From NCBI GenBank assembly GCA_045536815.1, contig JAZSOH010000017.1, forward strand, positions 6,406-70,405: a stretch of 64,000 nucleotides of DNA, written 5' to 3'. Position numbers and translations under genes: made by a program. Within the stretch, counting starts at the first letter, position 1. The number at the start of each line of letters is the position of its first letter. This DNA comes from UMGS1279 sp045536815. GTDB lineage: Bacteria; Bacillota; Clostridia; Oscillospirales; Acutalibacteraceae. Under the pieces are notes generated by a model. That model made no database searches, was not told where the DNA came from, and worked only from the letters and a program-made list of their open reading frames with translations. Of this stretch, positions 17,700 to 25,478 are shown piece after piece.

Positions 17700-18035
17700 G
17701 ACTTTATATTTTAAAAATTATGTGTTTGAACCCCTACATATTTTGATTGTATGAAATATCTCGCTTATGCTCTATACGCTGAAAGGGCTTTTTCCGCACA
17801 CTACCGTGTGCTATCGCCTCGCTACGCTCGTTACCCACGGGCTTTACAACCATTCACTGAAGGGTTGCAATTTGCCTTACGGCAAACCGCCCTTGTTTGA
17901 ATCCCTTTCATCAGAAAAACGAAAAATGAAGTCGCAACCTAAAGGTCACAACTTCCTTTTTGGAAAGGTAGCGCAAATTCGAAGTCTTTCATAAAAAAGG
18001 CCAATGTGTTCGAACCCTTACATATTTTTGATTTG
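17700..18035. repeat. Non-coding repeat island with flanking direct repeats
   Basis: The 17579-18017 interval has no credible gene apart from the glgB promoter. Near-identical direct repeats of about 28 bp bracket it: 17707-17735 and 18003-18033, each with GTTYGAACCCYTACATATTTT. Between them are small perfect hairpins, GCACAC-tacc-GTGTGC near 17798 and TTTGCC-ttac-GGCAAA near 17872, and a GC-richer composition than the neighbours. The right copy overlaps the last codons and stop of the GNAT gene. It looks like a small non-autonomous mobile or REP-like element; I do not recognise the family. Confidence 0.5.
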
Positions 18036-18545
18036 GTACTGTTTTACTATACAATACTCATCAGAGCCAAATTTTTTCTGTGCCTTAGAATCTCCTATGT
18101 ATTTCATTCCACATTTTTCCATTACTTTACCAGAAGCAATATTATCAATATGGTGTTCCGCTTCTATAACATTGAATCCGTTATCAAATAGATATTTTAT
18201 TACTTCTTTTAAAGCTTCGGTAGCATAACCTTTGTTCCAATAATTATAAGACAAAACATAACCTATTGTTGCTGTTTTGTTATCATCAGAAACTCCAACA
18301 ACATCAATTGCACCGATAGGCTCATCGTTTCCATTTAACAAGATTGCCCAACGGTAATCGAAGCCTTTTTTTACTTCTTCAAGATACATATTTAATAATT
18401 GTTGTGTCATTTCAATATTACTGTGCGGATACCATCTACAGTATTTTGCAACACGATTATCAAATGTCCAATTCTTATACATCGATTCAGCATCGTTTTC
18501 TTTAAACGGACGCAAAACAAGTCTATCTGTGTATAATATACTCAT
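18018..18545 (-). CDS. GNAT N-acetyltransferase (RimJ/RimL type)
   Basis: A 175-aa acetyltransferase of the RimJ/RimL-like GNAT branch. Visible are the start ILYTDRLVLRPFKENDAES, the substrate-proximal WAILLNGNDEPIGAIDVV, the acetyl-CoA-binding strand and loop ATIGYVLSYNYWNKGYATEALKEVI, and the C-terminal GKVMEKCGMKYIG. Substrates range from protein N-termini to small amines or antibiotics, so none is assigned. It lies 13 bp after the four-helix-bundle gene and ends inside a repeat copy, so its last residues (KQYQIKNM) derive from repeat sequence. Confidence 0.85.
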   Translation of the reverse strand: MSILYTDRLVLRPFKENDAESMYKNWTFDNRVAKYCRWYPHSNIEMTQQLLNMYLEEVKKGFDYRWAILLNGNDEPIGAIDVVGVSDDNKTATIGYVLSYNYWNKGYATEALKEVIKYLFDNGFNVIEAEHHIDNIASGKVMEKCGMKYIGDSKAQKKFGSDEYCIVKQYQIKNM

Positions 18546-18558
18546 ACTATATATCCTT

Positions 18559-18912
18559 TCATTTATTCTCCTTTGCGGTGTTGATAGAGGCGATAAGAAT
18601 TCGTTTTATTTCCAAACAATCACCAAGCAAGGAATTGCTCATTTTATCATCAATGTATTCAGACATAAAAAGTAATTTAATCCAATACTCTGTTTCGGCA
18701 GTTTCTTTTAAGGCTATGTGTATTTTAGATATAAAATCAGCCTTGCTTTGACCATAGTTTGCCTCATTTATGTTTGTGCCTATACTAGTACCACTACGTA
18801 CAATTTGTTTTGAAATTACGGTTTCTTTTTTATTCTTAATTAAATGCTGATGCAGTTTTACAATTCGCGCAGCAAAAGCAATAGATTTATCTATAAGTAA
18901 ATTTTCTTTCAT
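18559..18912 (-). CDS. Four helix bundle protein (23S rRNA intervening-sequence family, TIGR02436)
   Basis: The 117-aa protein fits the family encoded within 23S rRNA intervening sequences and also scattered singly in genomes: SIAFAARIVKLHQHL, IVRSGTSIGTNINEANYGQSKADFISKIHIALKETAETEYWIKLL. The function is not established. GGCGGTG precedes the ATG. It is the first gene of a pair with the GNAT gene and lies beside AT-rich inverted repeats. Copies outside rRNA genes often sit in variable chromosome spots, which fits this accessory stretch. Confidence 0.85.
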   Translation of the reverse strand: MKENLLIDKSIAFAARIVKLHQHLIKNKKETVISKQIVRSGTSIGTNINEANYGQSKADFISKIHIALKETAETEYWIKLLFMSEYIDDKMSNSLLGDCLEIKRILIASINTAKENK

Positions 18913-18959
18913 TCAAAACACCGCCTTTTTAAATATTATAGCAGAAACTTTAGGCTAAA

Positions 18960-19064
18960 TCAATTATTCATTATTCATCAGCGTAAGCGATTTCATCATT
19001 CATTATTCATTACGAAAATCCGTTTTAATGAATGATGAATATTGAATAATGAAAAATGAATAAT
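18960..19064. repeat. AT-rich inverted repeat built from ATTATTCATT units
   Basis: Left arm (18960-19008) has repeated ATTCATTATTCAT; right arm (19025-19064) has the complementary AATGAATGATGAAT and AATGAATAAT. The arms flank CGAAAATCCG. Such elements commonly accompany four-helix-bundle genes in Clostridia (recollection, not checked). Confidence 0.5.
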
Positions 19065-19066
19065 AC

Positions 19067-19110
19067 AAAACGAAAATCCCATCGACAAAAGTCGACAGGA
19101 TTTTCGTTTT
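19067..19110 (-). terminator. Terminator of tRNA-Arg
   Basis: AAAACGAAAATCC pairs with GGATTTTCGTTTT, with an inner TCGAC/GTCGA stem. It directly follows the encoded CCA end. Confidence 0.75.
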
Positions 19111-19186
19111 GGCACGCTGAAAGGGACTCGAACCCCCGACCCTCTGCTTAGAAGGCAGATGCTCTATCCAGCTGAGCTATCAGCGC
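19110..19186 (-). tRNA. tRNA-Arg (anticodon TCT)
   Basis: Minus-strand cloverleaf: acceptor GCGCTGA with TCAGCGT, D-arm with AGCTCAGCTGGATAGAGC, anticodon stem TCTGC/GCAGA with loop CTTCTAA (anticodon TCT, reads AGA), T-arm GGGGGTTCGAGTCCC. CCA is encoded (19110-19112). Confidence 0.95.
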
Positions 19187-19197
19187 ATTTAAACATA

Positions 19198-19227
19198 TAA
19201 AAAACCCTCACAAAAAATTGAGGGTTT
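19198..19227 (-). terminator. Stem-loop terminator between tRNA-Gly and tRNA-Arg
   Basis: On the minus strand AAACCCTCA pairs with TGAGGGTTT, followed by TTTTT. No separate promoter was found for tRNA-Arg between here and 19186, so it may depend on read-through. Confidence 0.65.
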
Positions 19228-19301
19228 GGAGCGGGTGATGGGAATCGAACCCACACAGCCAGCTTGGAAGGCTGGAATTCTAGCCATTGAACTACACCCG
19301 C
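19227..19301 (-). tRNA. tRNA-Gly (anticodon TCC)
   Basis: Minus-strand cloverleaf: acceptor GCGGGTG with CACCCGC, anticodon stem CCAGC/GCTGG with loop CTTCCAA (anticodon TCC, reads GGA), T-arm TGGGTTCGATTCCCA. CCA is encoded (19227-19229). Confidence 0.95.
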
Positions 19302-19320
19302 ATTTTCAAGTGCAAGATAT

Positions 19321-19349
19321 ATTTTAGCATAGAAACCCCTATAAGTCAA
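19321..19349 (-). promoter_or_regulatory. sigma-A promoter for the tRNA genes
   Basis: TTGACT (19344-19349), 17-bp spacer, TAAAAT (19321-19326), 20 bp before the tRNA-Gly 5' end. Confidence 0.7.
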
Positions 19350-19393
19350 GGGTTTTATAAAACTTTTTTAAGGTTTTTTAAAAATAAATTTAA

Positions 19394-19420
19394 GGGCGGT
19401 TATTAAACTTTTTACCGCCC
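19394..19420 (-). terminator. Stem-loop after clp
   Basis: GGGCGGT (19394-19400) pairs with ACCGCCC (19414-19420), 10 bp past the clp stop. The T-rich tail is stronger on the plus strand, so it may act in both directions. Confidence 0.6.
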
Positions 19421-19429
19421 TATTTTTAT

Positions 19430-21724
19430 TTATTCATAAAGGATTACAATCTCTTTTTTATAATCAACGGTTACCTTCTGTAATGAGGCATTTGGACTAT
19501 CGATAAGGATATTTATTATCTTATCCTCAATCTCTTTTCTGATAATATTTCTTAAATTTCTAGCACCTTTTTTGCCACCGTCACAGCTTTTCGCAAGATA
19601 ATCAACAACCGCCTTTGTAAATACAAACCTAATATTTTTCTCTTGTAAAGAATCGCTAAGCTCGTTTAAATTCAAAACGGCTATCTCGCCAAGCGCCTTT
19701 TCGTCCAAAGGTGAGAAAACAACCACCTCATCAATACGCGATAAAAACTCTGGTCTTAAAAATTCCTCCAAAGCCTTAATCGCCTTTTCTTTCGATGCAT
19801 CTTCGGTAGATTTTCCAAATCCCATCAAATTATCACTTCTGTCGCTACCCGCATTTGAAGTCATAATAATAATCGTATTTTCGAAATTAACCATTCTTCC
19901 CTGCGCGTCGGTTATTCTTCCATCATCCAAAATTTGAAGCATAACATTAAGCACATCGGGGTGCGCTTTTTCTATCTCATCAAAAAGAATAACTGAGTAA
20001 GGCTTTCTTCTAACCTTCTCGGTAAGCTGCCCCGCCTCATCATATCCAACATATCCGGGAGGCGCCCCAATAAGTCTTGAAACTGAATGCTTTTCCATAA
20101 ACTCCGACATATCAAAACGAAGCAAGGTGTCGGGCGTTTGGAATAGTCTATTAGCAAGTACCTTTGCAAGTTCGGTTTTACCAACCCCCGTAGGCCCAAC
20201 AAAAATAAAGGATGCAGGGCGCTTACTATTAGAAATTTTAATTCTTGAGCGCTTAACGGCCGAAGCAACAAGTCTAACCGCCTCGTCCTGACCCTTAATT
20301 TTTTCAAGCAAATCATCATCAAGCTTTGCGAGTTGGCTGATATCGTTCTGGCTAACCTTAGAAGCAGGAATACCTGTCCAAAGTTCAATAACCCTTGCAA
20401 GGTCCCCAAAGGTTACATTATTATCTGCTGCAGGCTCATATAGTCCCTCAGCGGTTGACTGACAAACGGCAAGTTCCGATTTAATCTTCGCAAGTTTTTC
20501 ATAATCGGTTTCTTCAGGATTTTCTTTTTGCTCTTCCTCTAAAACCTTTAGCTCTGCAATACGCTTATTAACAACATAAAGCTCATCTATAGCCTTATTT
20601 CTAAGCGCTGCGTGTGCCGAAGCTTCGTCGATTAAATCAATAGCCTTATCAGGTAAAAACCTATCGGTGATATACCTTTCAGAAAGTTTAACTGCCGACG
20701 ACAAAATTTCATCAGAAATTTTAATACTATGAAAGCCTTCATAATAAGGGCGAACGCACTCTAACATTTTAAGGGTATTTTCTACCGAAGGTTCTTCAAC
20801 CATAATGGGCTGAAAACGACGTTCCAGTGCCGCGTCTTTTTCAATATACTGTCTATATTCCTTAAGGGTTGTTGCGCCAATAACGTGAATTTCACCGCGT
20901 GACAAGGCGGGTTTTAAAATATTACCCGCATTCATAGCACCCTCAGAAGTTCCTGCGCCAACTATATTATGAACCTCGTCGATAAATAAAATAATGTTGC
21001 CCTCAGCCTTAATTTCTTCTACAAGACCCTTTACCCTACTCTCAAACTGTCCTCGAAACTGTGTTCCGGCAACAAGCCCCGTAAGGTCAAGCAAATATAT
21101 TTCTTTATCTAAAAGTCTTGCCGGTGCCTCGCCTTTTGCGATTTTTATAGCAAGGCCCTCTACAATAGCAGTTTTACCAACGCCTGGCTCACCAATTAGA
21201 CAAGGGTTATTCTTTGTTCTACGCGAGAGAATTTGTATTGTGCGGTAAAGCTCGTCATCTCTGCCCACAATATTATCTATCTCACCATCACGCGCCTTTT
21301 TAGTAAGGTTTGTGCAGTACATATCTAAAAATTTCTTTTTAGATTTTTTCTTTTTTTCTTTCTTATTATTCTCGCCCTTTTCGGCATTCTCATCGCTTTT
21401 TTTAGGGCCGCCGAAAATTTGATTTAAAAATGGGAAAACAGGAGCGCCTCCCTGCTCAAAATCTCCGTCGGCACCCTCTTCATCGCCCATCATTTCAAGC
21501 ATTTCTTCCATTCCTTCGCCGCCCATCATTTGCATCAGACCTTCGCTTATTTCATCCATATTTTCGGAAGAAATATTCATATTCTTAAGCAAGTCATCGA
21601 TTGGCTTAATTCCCGCTTCTTTTGCACAAACAAGGCAAAGACCTTGTGGACCCATAGAAGGGTTATTTGCATCCGCGATAAAAACCACTGCGGGACGTTT
21701 ACCGCACTTTGAACAAAGTTTCAT
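19430..21724 (-). CDS. Clp protease ATP-binding subunit with N-terminal zinc finger (ClpE/ClpC-like)
   Basis: Hexameric AAA+ unfoldase for ClpP. The 764-aa protein opens with a CxxC-x22-CxxC zinc finger (Cys 4, 7, 30, 33) as in ClpE instead of the two ClpN repeats of ClpC. A charged linker (KKEKKKKSKKK, about residue 120) leads to AAA-1 (Walker A GEPGVGKTA), a short coiled-coil middle domain (about 385-430), AAA-2 (GPTGVGKTE) and a ClpP-docking loop LMGFG about residue 640. No McsB gene or CtsR gene is present in the window. It is the last gene of the ruvC-led series, 23 bp after cvpA. Symbol clpE is not assigned because the AAA core is also ClpC-like. Confidence 0.9.
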   Translation of the reverse strand: MKLCSKCGKRPAVVFIADANNPSMGPQGLCLVCAKEAGIKPIDDLLKNMNISSENMDEISEGLMQMMGGEGMEEMLEMMGDEEGADGDFEQGGAPVFPFLNQIFGGPKKSDENAEKGENNKKEKKKKSKKKFLDMYCTNLTKKARDGEIDNIVGRDDELYRTIQILSRRTKNNPCLIGEPGVGKTAIVEGLAIKIAKGEAPARLLDKEIYLLDLTGLVAGTQFRGQFESRVKGLVEEIKAEGNIILFIDEVHNIVGAGTSEGAMNAGNILKPALSRGEIHVIGATTLKEYRQYIEKDAALERRFQPIMVEEPSVENTLKMLECVRPYYEGFHSIKISDEILSSAVKLSERYITDRFLPDKAIDLIDEASAHAALRNKAIDELYVVNKRIAELKVLEEEQKENPEETDYEKLAKIKSELAVCQSTAEGLYEPAADNNVTFGDLARVIELWTGIPASKVSQNDISQLAKLDDDLLEKIKGQDEAVRLVASAVKRSRIKISNSKRPASFIFVGPTGVGKTELAKVLANRLFQTPDTLLRFDMSEFMEKHSVSRLIGAPPGYVGYDEAGQLTEKVRRKPYSVILFDEIEKAHPDVLNVMLQILDDGRITDAQGRMVNFENTIIIMTSNAGSDRSDNLMGFGKSTEDASKEKAIKALEEFLRPEFLSRIDEVVVFSPLDEKALGEIAVLNLNELSDSLQEKNIRFVFTKAVVDYLAKSCDGGKKGARNLRNIIRKEIEDKIINILIDSPNASLQKVTVDYKKEIVILYE

Positions 21725-21747
21725 TACCTAAAATACTCCTTAAATTT

Positions 21748-22458
21748 CTAGAAATTAAATAATTTTAAATTTGAAAGTAAACTAAATATATATGTTTTAT
21801 CGATATTTTCTTTAGTGAAAATCCAAAATCCGTTTTCTGTAAGCGCCACAACAAGACCTATTACAACGCAAAAAACAGCTGCTATAATAGCTCCTTTTCC
21901 AAGGCCAAGCAAAGCGCCCAAAGCGCTATTTATTGTTCCCACTAAAGGAAGTTTAAATATCTTGTTTACTATTTTGGCAAGAATTTTAACAACAAACATT
22001 AAAACCGCAAATAGTATAACACTAACAACCGATTTAACTAGGGTTACAAAAACCGGTTTTACAACCTTTTCGGCAGTAGATTTTGCGATTAATTCAACAT
22101 CAACCTTTTCGGCAATTTGCGTATTAAGGTTTTCCTTAACCTCATTTGCATCTACACCGAAGAATGAAGCAGAACCTGTAAGCATTGGAGGTAAATCTTC
22201 CCAAATTGAATCTACAGTACCGCTTACGGTCGAACTAGTGGTCTCACCCACTGTATCTTTAACGGTTTCAATAATTTTAGGCTCAATGGTCGAATCATAA
22301 ACTGTGGTTGCCACGGCGCCGCCGATAAATGTAGAAAGATATATAGCAAGTAAGAAGCCTACAAACTCAACCAAGGTTCTTGCAAAGCCTTTTTTTGCAG
22401 ATGTAATTATAAAAAACAGTACTATTGCTATTACAATCAAATCAAGCAAAATCCACAT
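21748..22458 (-). CDS. CvpA family membrane protein
   Basis: The 236-aa protein starts with the CvpA-type segment DLIVIAIVLFFIITSAKKGFARTLVEFVGFLLAIYLS and ends with two further membrane segments (SVVSVILFAVLMFVVKILAKIV, LGALLGLGKGAIIAAVFCVVIGLVV). The family is required for colicin V export in E. coli and otherwise poorly understood. The middle, about 80 residues between the membrane segments, is hydrophilic. The ATG at 22458 has GGAGGG 7 bases upstream and follows the DUF5711 stop by 4 bp, so the two genes are probably coupled. Confidence 0.8.
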   Translation of the reverse strand: MWILLDLIVIAIVLFFIITSAKKGFARTLVEFVGFLLAIYLSTFIGGAVATTVYDSTIEPKIIETVKDTVGETTSSTVSGTVDSIWEDLPPMLTGSASFFGVDANEVKENLNTQIAEKVDVELIAKSTAEKVVKPVFVTLVKSVVSVILFAVLMFVVKILAKIVNKIFKLPLVGTINSALGALLGLGKGAIIAAVFCVVIGLVVALTENGFWIFTKENIDKTYIFSLLSNLKLFNF

Positions 22459-22462
22459 AAAA

Positions 22463-23896
22463 TTACCCTCCAAAATAATTTAGACTTAGATTTTCAGCTA
22501 CGAATATACCATTTTTAGCAGAAGATATAAAATGCGCTGATTGTTCATTTGTAAAGGTATTTAAAAGATTACCCTCAAAATCGAAAGAATAAACTTTGTT
22601 TCCCTTTAAAATATAAATTGTTTTGCCCGAAAGAGCAACATCATCAATAAGTCCATTATAAACAAATCTGGCTTTTTCGGTAGCATTTGAAGATATAATT
22701 TTTATCGTCGATGAAGTGTTCTTACCATATGCAACCAACGAATAATTATCATACGTTTTATAGAAAGATGGTGATATACCCGCTTCATCAAAAGCTATTT
22801 GTTCGCCTTTTCTCCACTTTACATAACTAACGCCTTTATTTGTTATATATGAGAAATATTTTGAAGAAATGTTTTGTAATGAAAGTACCGGTGTACCCTC
22901 AACACTAATTTTGAAAATTGGATTTTCGAAACGAGTATTAAAGCAATAAATTTCCGAACTGAAACTGCCATCCTTAGCCTTTAAAACGGCGATAGCAATA
23001 AATTTACCATTATTTGAGAGGGTTATATCACTAATTACACCATCAACCAGGTACCACGAAAACTTATGCCTTAACTTTTTGTTATATACATCAACCGAAG
23101 CCGAGTATTTTTCCGACTTAGTAACAAAAGCCAGCGTTCCGTTTTCTGCAATATCGGCGCAAAGAATAGGCTTATCCAAGCTCTTTTTCATAACCGCGCC
23201 GCCATTATTTAAAACGGTAAAGTCGGTACTGTTACGATTAAAAACAATGCTTCTGGCTTTAGAGGTTACAAGTGCCGGGGCGCTATAATCGTGTTGAATA
23301 GAGAAAATTTCTTTTCCTGAAGCAGTAAAGCCTGAAGTATGCGTATCACTAAGCAGCATAGCGACATTACCCCTGCTATTCAGCGAAACTGTACTCCCTC
23401 CTAAAATTCGTTTTGGGAATTTCCCGCCACCAATTTGCGAAAAGAAATTAACAGTGGCCTCAAATGGCCCTGTGGGAGTACAAAAAACAAACAACACAAG
23501 CAAGATAACAAGAGGCAAGGATATAAGAAGCCTAGAAATTCTTTTTCTTCTTATCTCCATTTTCTTGCCTAACAAAATACGCCAATTTATACCAACGCTT
23601 TTTTGTTTCTTTTCATATCTTTGCGGTCTGCTTTTTTGTTTGGGATAAGTTTGTGAAGCGTTATCTCTTTTGGAGACTGTTTTGGCATTTGTAACAGGTT
23701 TTTTAAGTGTAATCTCTTTTACTTCTAATTCTTTTTTCTTAGAAATAGGTTTTTTAGAAGGTTTTGAGTTATTAGGTTTTTGTGCATTTTTAACCGCACG
23801 CGAAGTCCCATTCACACTACTTTTCTTTTTAACCCTAGTCTTTGCATTTTCTTGTTTAGAAAGACTGACTTTTTTAACCTTTTTTCTCTCTGCCAC
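22463..23896 (-). CDS. DUF5711 family protein, membrane-anchored beta-propeller-like
   Basis: The 477-aa protein has a strongly basic N-terminal tail of about 125 residues rich in Lys, Ser and Asn, one transmembrane segment (LLISLPLVILLVLFVFC, about residue 125-142), and an extracytoplasmic region of repeated beta strands with GN/DG turns (for example SLNSRGNVAMLLSD, ADIAENGTLAFVTK, LSNNGKFIAIAVLK). This pattern resembles a WD40/PQQ-like propeller and matches DUF5711, known from Ruminococcaceae-type Clostridia. No function is established. The start is GTG behind GGGGGG. Coupling to cvpA suggests an envelope role, which is inference only. Confidence 0.75.
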   Translation of the reverse strand: MAERKKVKKVSLSKQENAKTRVKKKSSVNGTSRAVKNAQKPNNSKPSKKPISKKKELEVKEITLKKPVTNAKTVSKRDNASQTYPKQKSRPQRYEKKQKSVGINWRILLGKKMEIRRKRISRLLISLPLVILLVLFVFCTPTGPFEATVNFFSQIGGGKFPKRILGGSTVSLNSRGNVAMLLSDTHTSGFTASGKEIFSIQHDYSAPALVTSKARSIVFNRNSTDFTVLNNGGAVMKKSLDKPILCADIAENGTLAFVTKSEKYSASVDVYNKKLRHKFSWYLVDGVISDITLSNNGKFIAIAVLKAKDGSFSSEIYCFNTRFENPIFKISVEGTPVLSLQNISSKYFSYITNKGVSYVKWRKGEQIAFDEAGISPSFYKTYDNYSLVAYGKNTSSTIKIISSNATEKARFVYNGLIDDVALSGKTIYILKGNKVYSFDFEGNLLNTFTNEQSAHFISSAKNGIFVAENLSLNYFGG

Positions 23897-23912
23897 ACTT
23901 ATCCCCCCTTTT

Positions 23913-24650
23913 TTACTTGTAATATACTTTATTTAAATATAGTCCATCGGGCGCTACTGTGTTGCCTAAAAGTGCCCTATTTTCGCTCTCAAATGCCTTA
24001 GCGATGTCTTCTTCAGTTATTTTTCCCTCGGCAAAAAATAGCATACTGCCAACCATTATTCGCACCATATTATATAAAAATCCATCTGCCGTAACACTAA
24101 AGGTCCAACAGTTTCCTTCTTTTGATACTCTACAATCGCTAACTGTTCTTACAGTATCGGCAACAGTTCTTCCTGAAGAAGAAAATGAAGCAAAATTATG
24201 TTTTCCTATAATAAGACTGCAAAATTGCTTAGCCTTTTCTAAATTCGGTTCCTTTTTAAGCCTTAATTTTCTGCCCTGCCAAAATGGGTTAGGAATTTCG
24301 CTAAAATAAATTTCATAGGTATAAGTTTTTCCCTTAGCATTATACCTTGCGTGAAAACCATCTGAAACTGTACTACAGCTTACTGCGCTTATATCATTAG
24401 GAAGCAGTGTATTAAGTCCCAAAACCAAGCCCTTATCAGGAATGGTGGTATTAGTATCAAAATGAAGATAAAACTCTTTGGCATGTACGCCCGAATCAGT
24501 TCTGCTGCATCCCGAAATGTTCACTTTTTCCAAAAGAAGCTTTTCTAAAGCATCGCCTAAAACCGCTTGAACAGAAATGCCATTCGGTTGAACCTGCCAA
24601 CCGCAATAGTTCGTACCCAAATATGAAATTTTAAGTAGTTTTCTGCTCAA
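23913..24650 (-). CDS. truA: tRNA pseudouridine(38-40) synthase TruA
   Basis: Converts uridines 38-40 of the tRNA anticodon arm to pseudouridine. The 245-aa protein carries the start KISYLGTNYCGWQVQPN, the catalytic Asp in SGCSRTDSGVHAKEF (about residue 55), and the C-terminal FLYNMVRIMVGSML. The TTG at 24650 is taken as start because AAGGTGAT lies 4 bases upstream. Position directly after ecfT is conserved in Firmicutes. Confidence 0.93.
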   Translation of the reverse strand: MSRKLLKISYLGTNYCGWQVQPNGISVQAVLGDALEKLLLEKVNISGCSRTDSGVHAKEFYLHFDTNTTIPDKGLVLGLNTLLPNDISAVSCSTVSDGFHARYNAKGKTYTYEIYFSEIPNPFWQGRKLRLKKEPNLEKAKQFCSLIIGKHNFASFSSSGRTVADTVRTVSDCRVSKEGNCWTFSVTADGFLYNMVRIMVGSMLFFAEGKITEEDIAKAFESENRALLGNTVAPDGLYLNKVYYK

Positions 24651-24665
24651 GCAAATCACCTTCTT

Positions 24666-25478
24666 TTAAAAATAAATTCCAAGAAAAACCGTTGCGGCAA
24701 AAAATACACACAAAACAAAAATTGTTAAGTAGTCTACTTTTTCTGCTTTTAAAATTTTCATCCTTGTACGACCTGCTCCACCACTATAACAGCGGCAATC
24801 CATAGCATCGGCAAGTTCATCTGCCCTTCTTATTGCCGAGAAAAGAAGCGGAATTAAAATAGGTAGCAAGGCTTTAACCTTTTTAGTGAAGCCGCCGTTT
24901 TCAAGGTCAACGCCCCTGGCCTTTTGTGCCGAAATAATTTTATCGGTTTCGTCGGTCAAAGTAGGTATAAACCTAAGCGCGATGGTCATCATCATAGCAA
25001 AATTATGAACATATTGCTCAAGGCCAAAAATTTTAAGTGGTCTCAGTAGCCTTTCAATACCGTCAGTAAGCGAAGTCGGTGTGGTTGTATAGGTCAAAAC
25101 CGCGCTAATCAGTATTAAAAGAATAATGCGAAGGGTCATAAAAACGGCCTTTAAAAGCCCTTCTTTAGTAAACCTCAAAATCCAAAAGGAAAATAGAAGG
25201 GTTTCATTTTCTCCACTATACACAACATTTATAATCGCCGTTAATAGCACTATTGGTAAAATCATTTTCAGATTCCTAAAATACATCTTAAACGGAACGT
25301 TTGAAAGAAACATTGCAAGAAACACAAGCGCCGTCATAACGAAAAGAGCAAAGAAATTTGAAGCGACAAAAATGAAAACAATTATAGCAATAAGCTCTAA
25401 AAGTTTAAATCTAGGGTCTAATTTATGGATAACCGAATTGCCGTTATAATACTGTCCCAGTGTAAAACTATTTAACAT
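24666..25478 (-). CDS. ecfT: Energy-coupling factor transporter transmembrane protein EcfT
   Basis: Scaffold subunit of the ECF vitamin/metal importer module, joining the ATPases to interchangeable S components. The 270-aa protein has about five membrane segments and the cytoplasmic coupling motifs: first SAQKARGVDLENGG, then ADAMDCRCYSGG in which the usual ARG-type triplet is CRC. GGGGGTG stands 4 bases before the ATG and the gene overlaps ecfA2 by 7 bp. No S component is encoded in the window, so this is the shared (group II) module. Confidence 0.92.
   Translation of the reverse strand: MLNSFTLGQYYNGNSVIHKLDPRFKLLELIAIIVFIFVASNFFALFVMTALVFLAMFLSNVPFKMYFRNLKMILPIVLLTAIINVVYSGENETLLFSFWILRFTKEGLLKAVFMTLRIILLILISAVLTYTTTPTSLTDGIERLLRPLKIFGLEQYVHNFAMMMTIALRFIPTLTDETDKIISAQKARGVDLENGGFTKKVKALLPILIPLLFSAIRRADELADAMDCRCYSGGAGRTRMKILKAEKVDYLTIFVLCVFFAATVFLGIYF

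Noticed and set aside
17767..17994. Open frame of 75 codons in the repeat island
   Set aside because: It runs through palindromes and direct repeats and has no ribosome binding site; repeat-derived.
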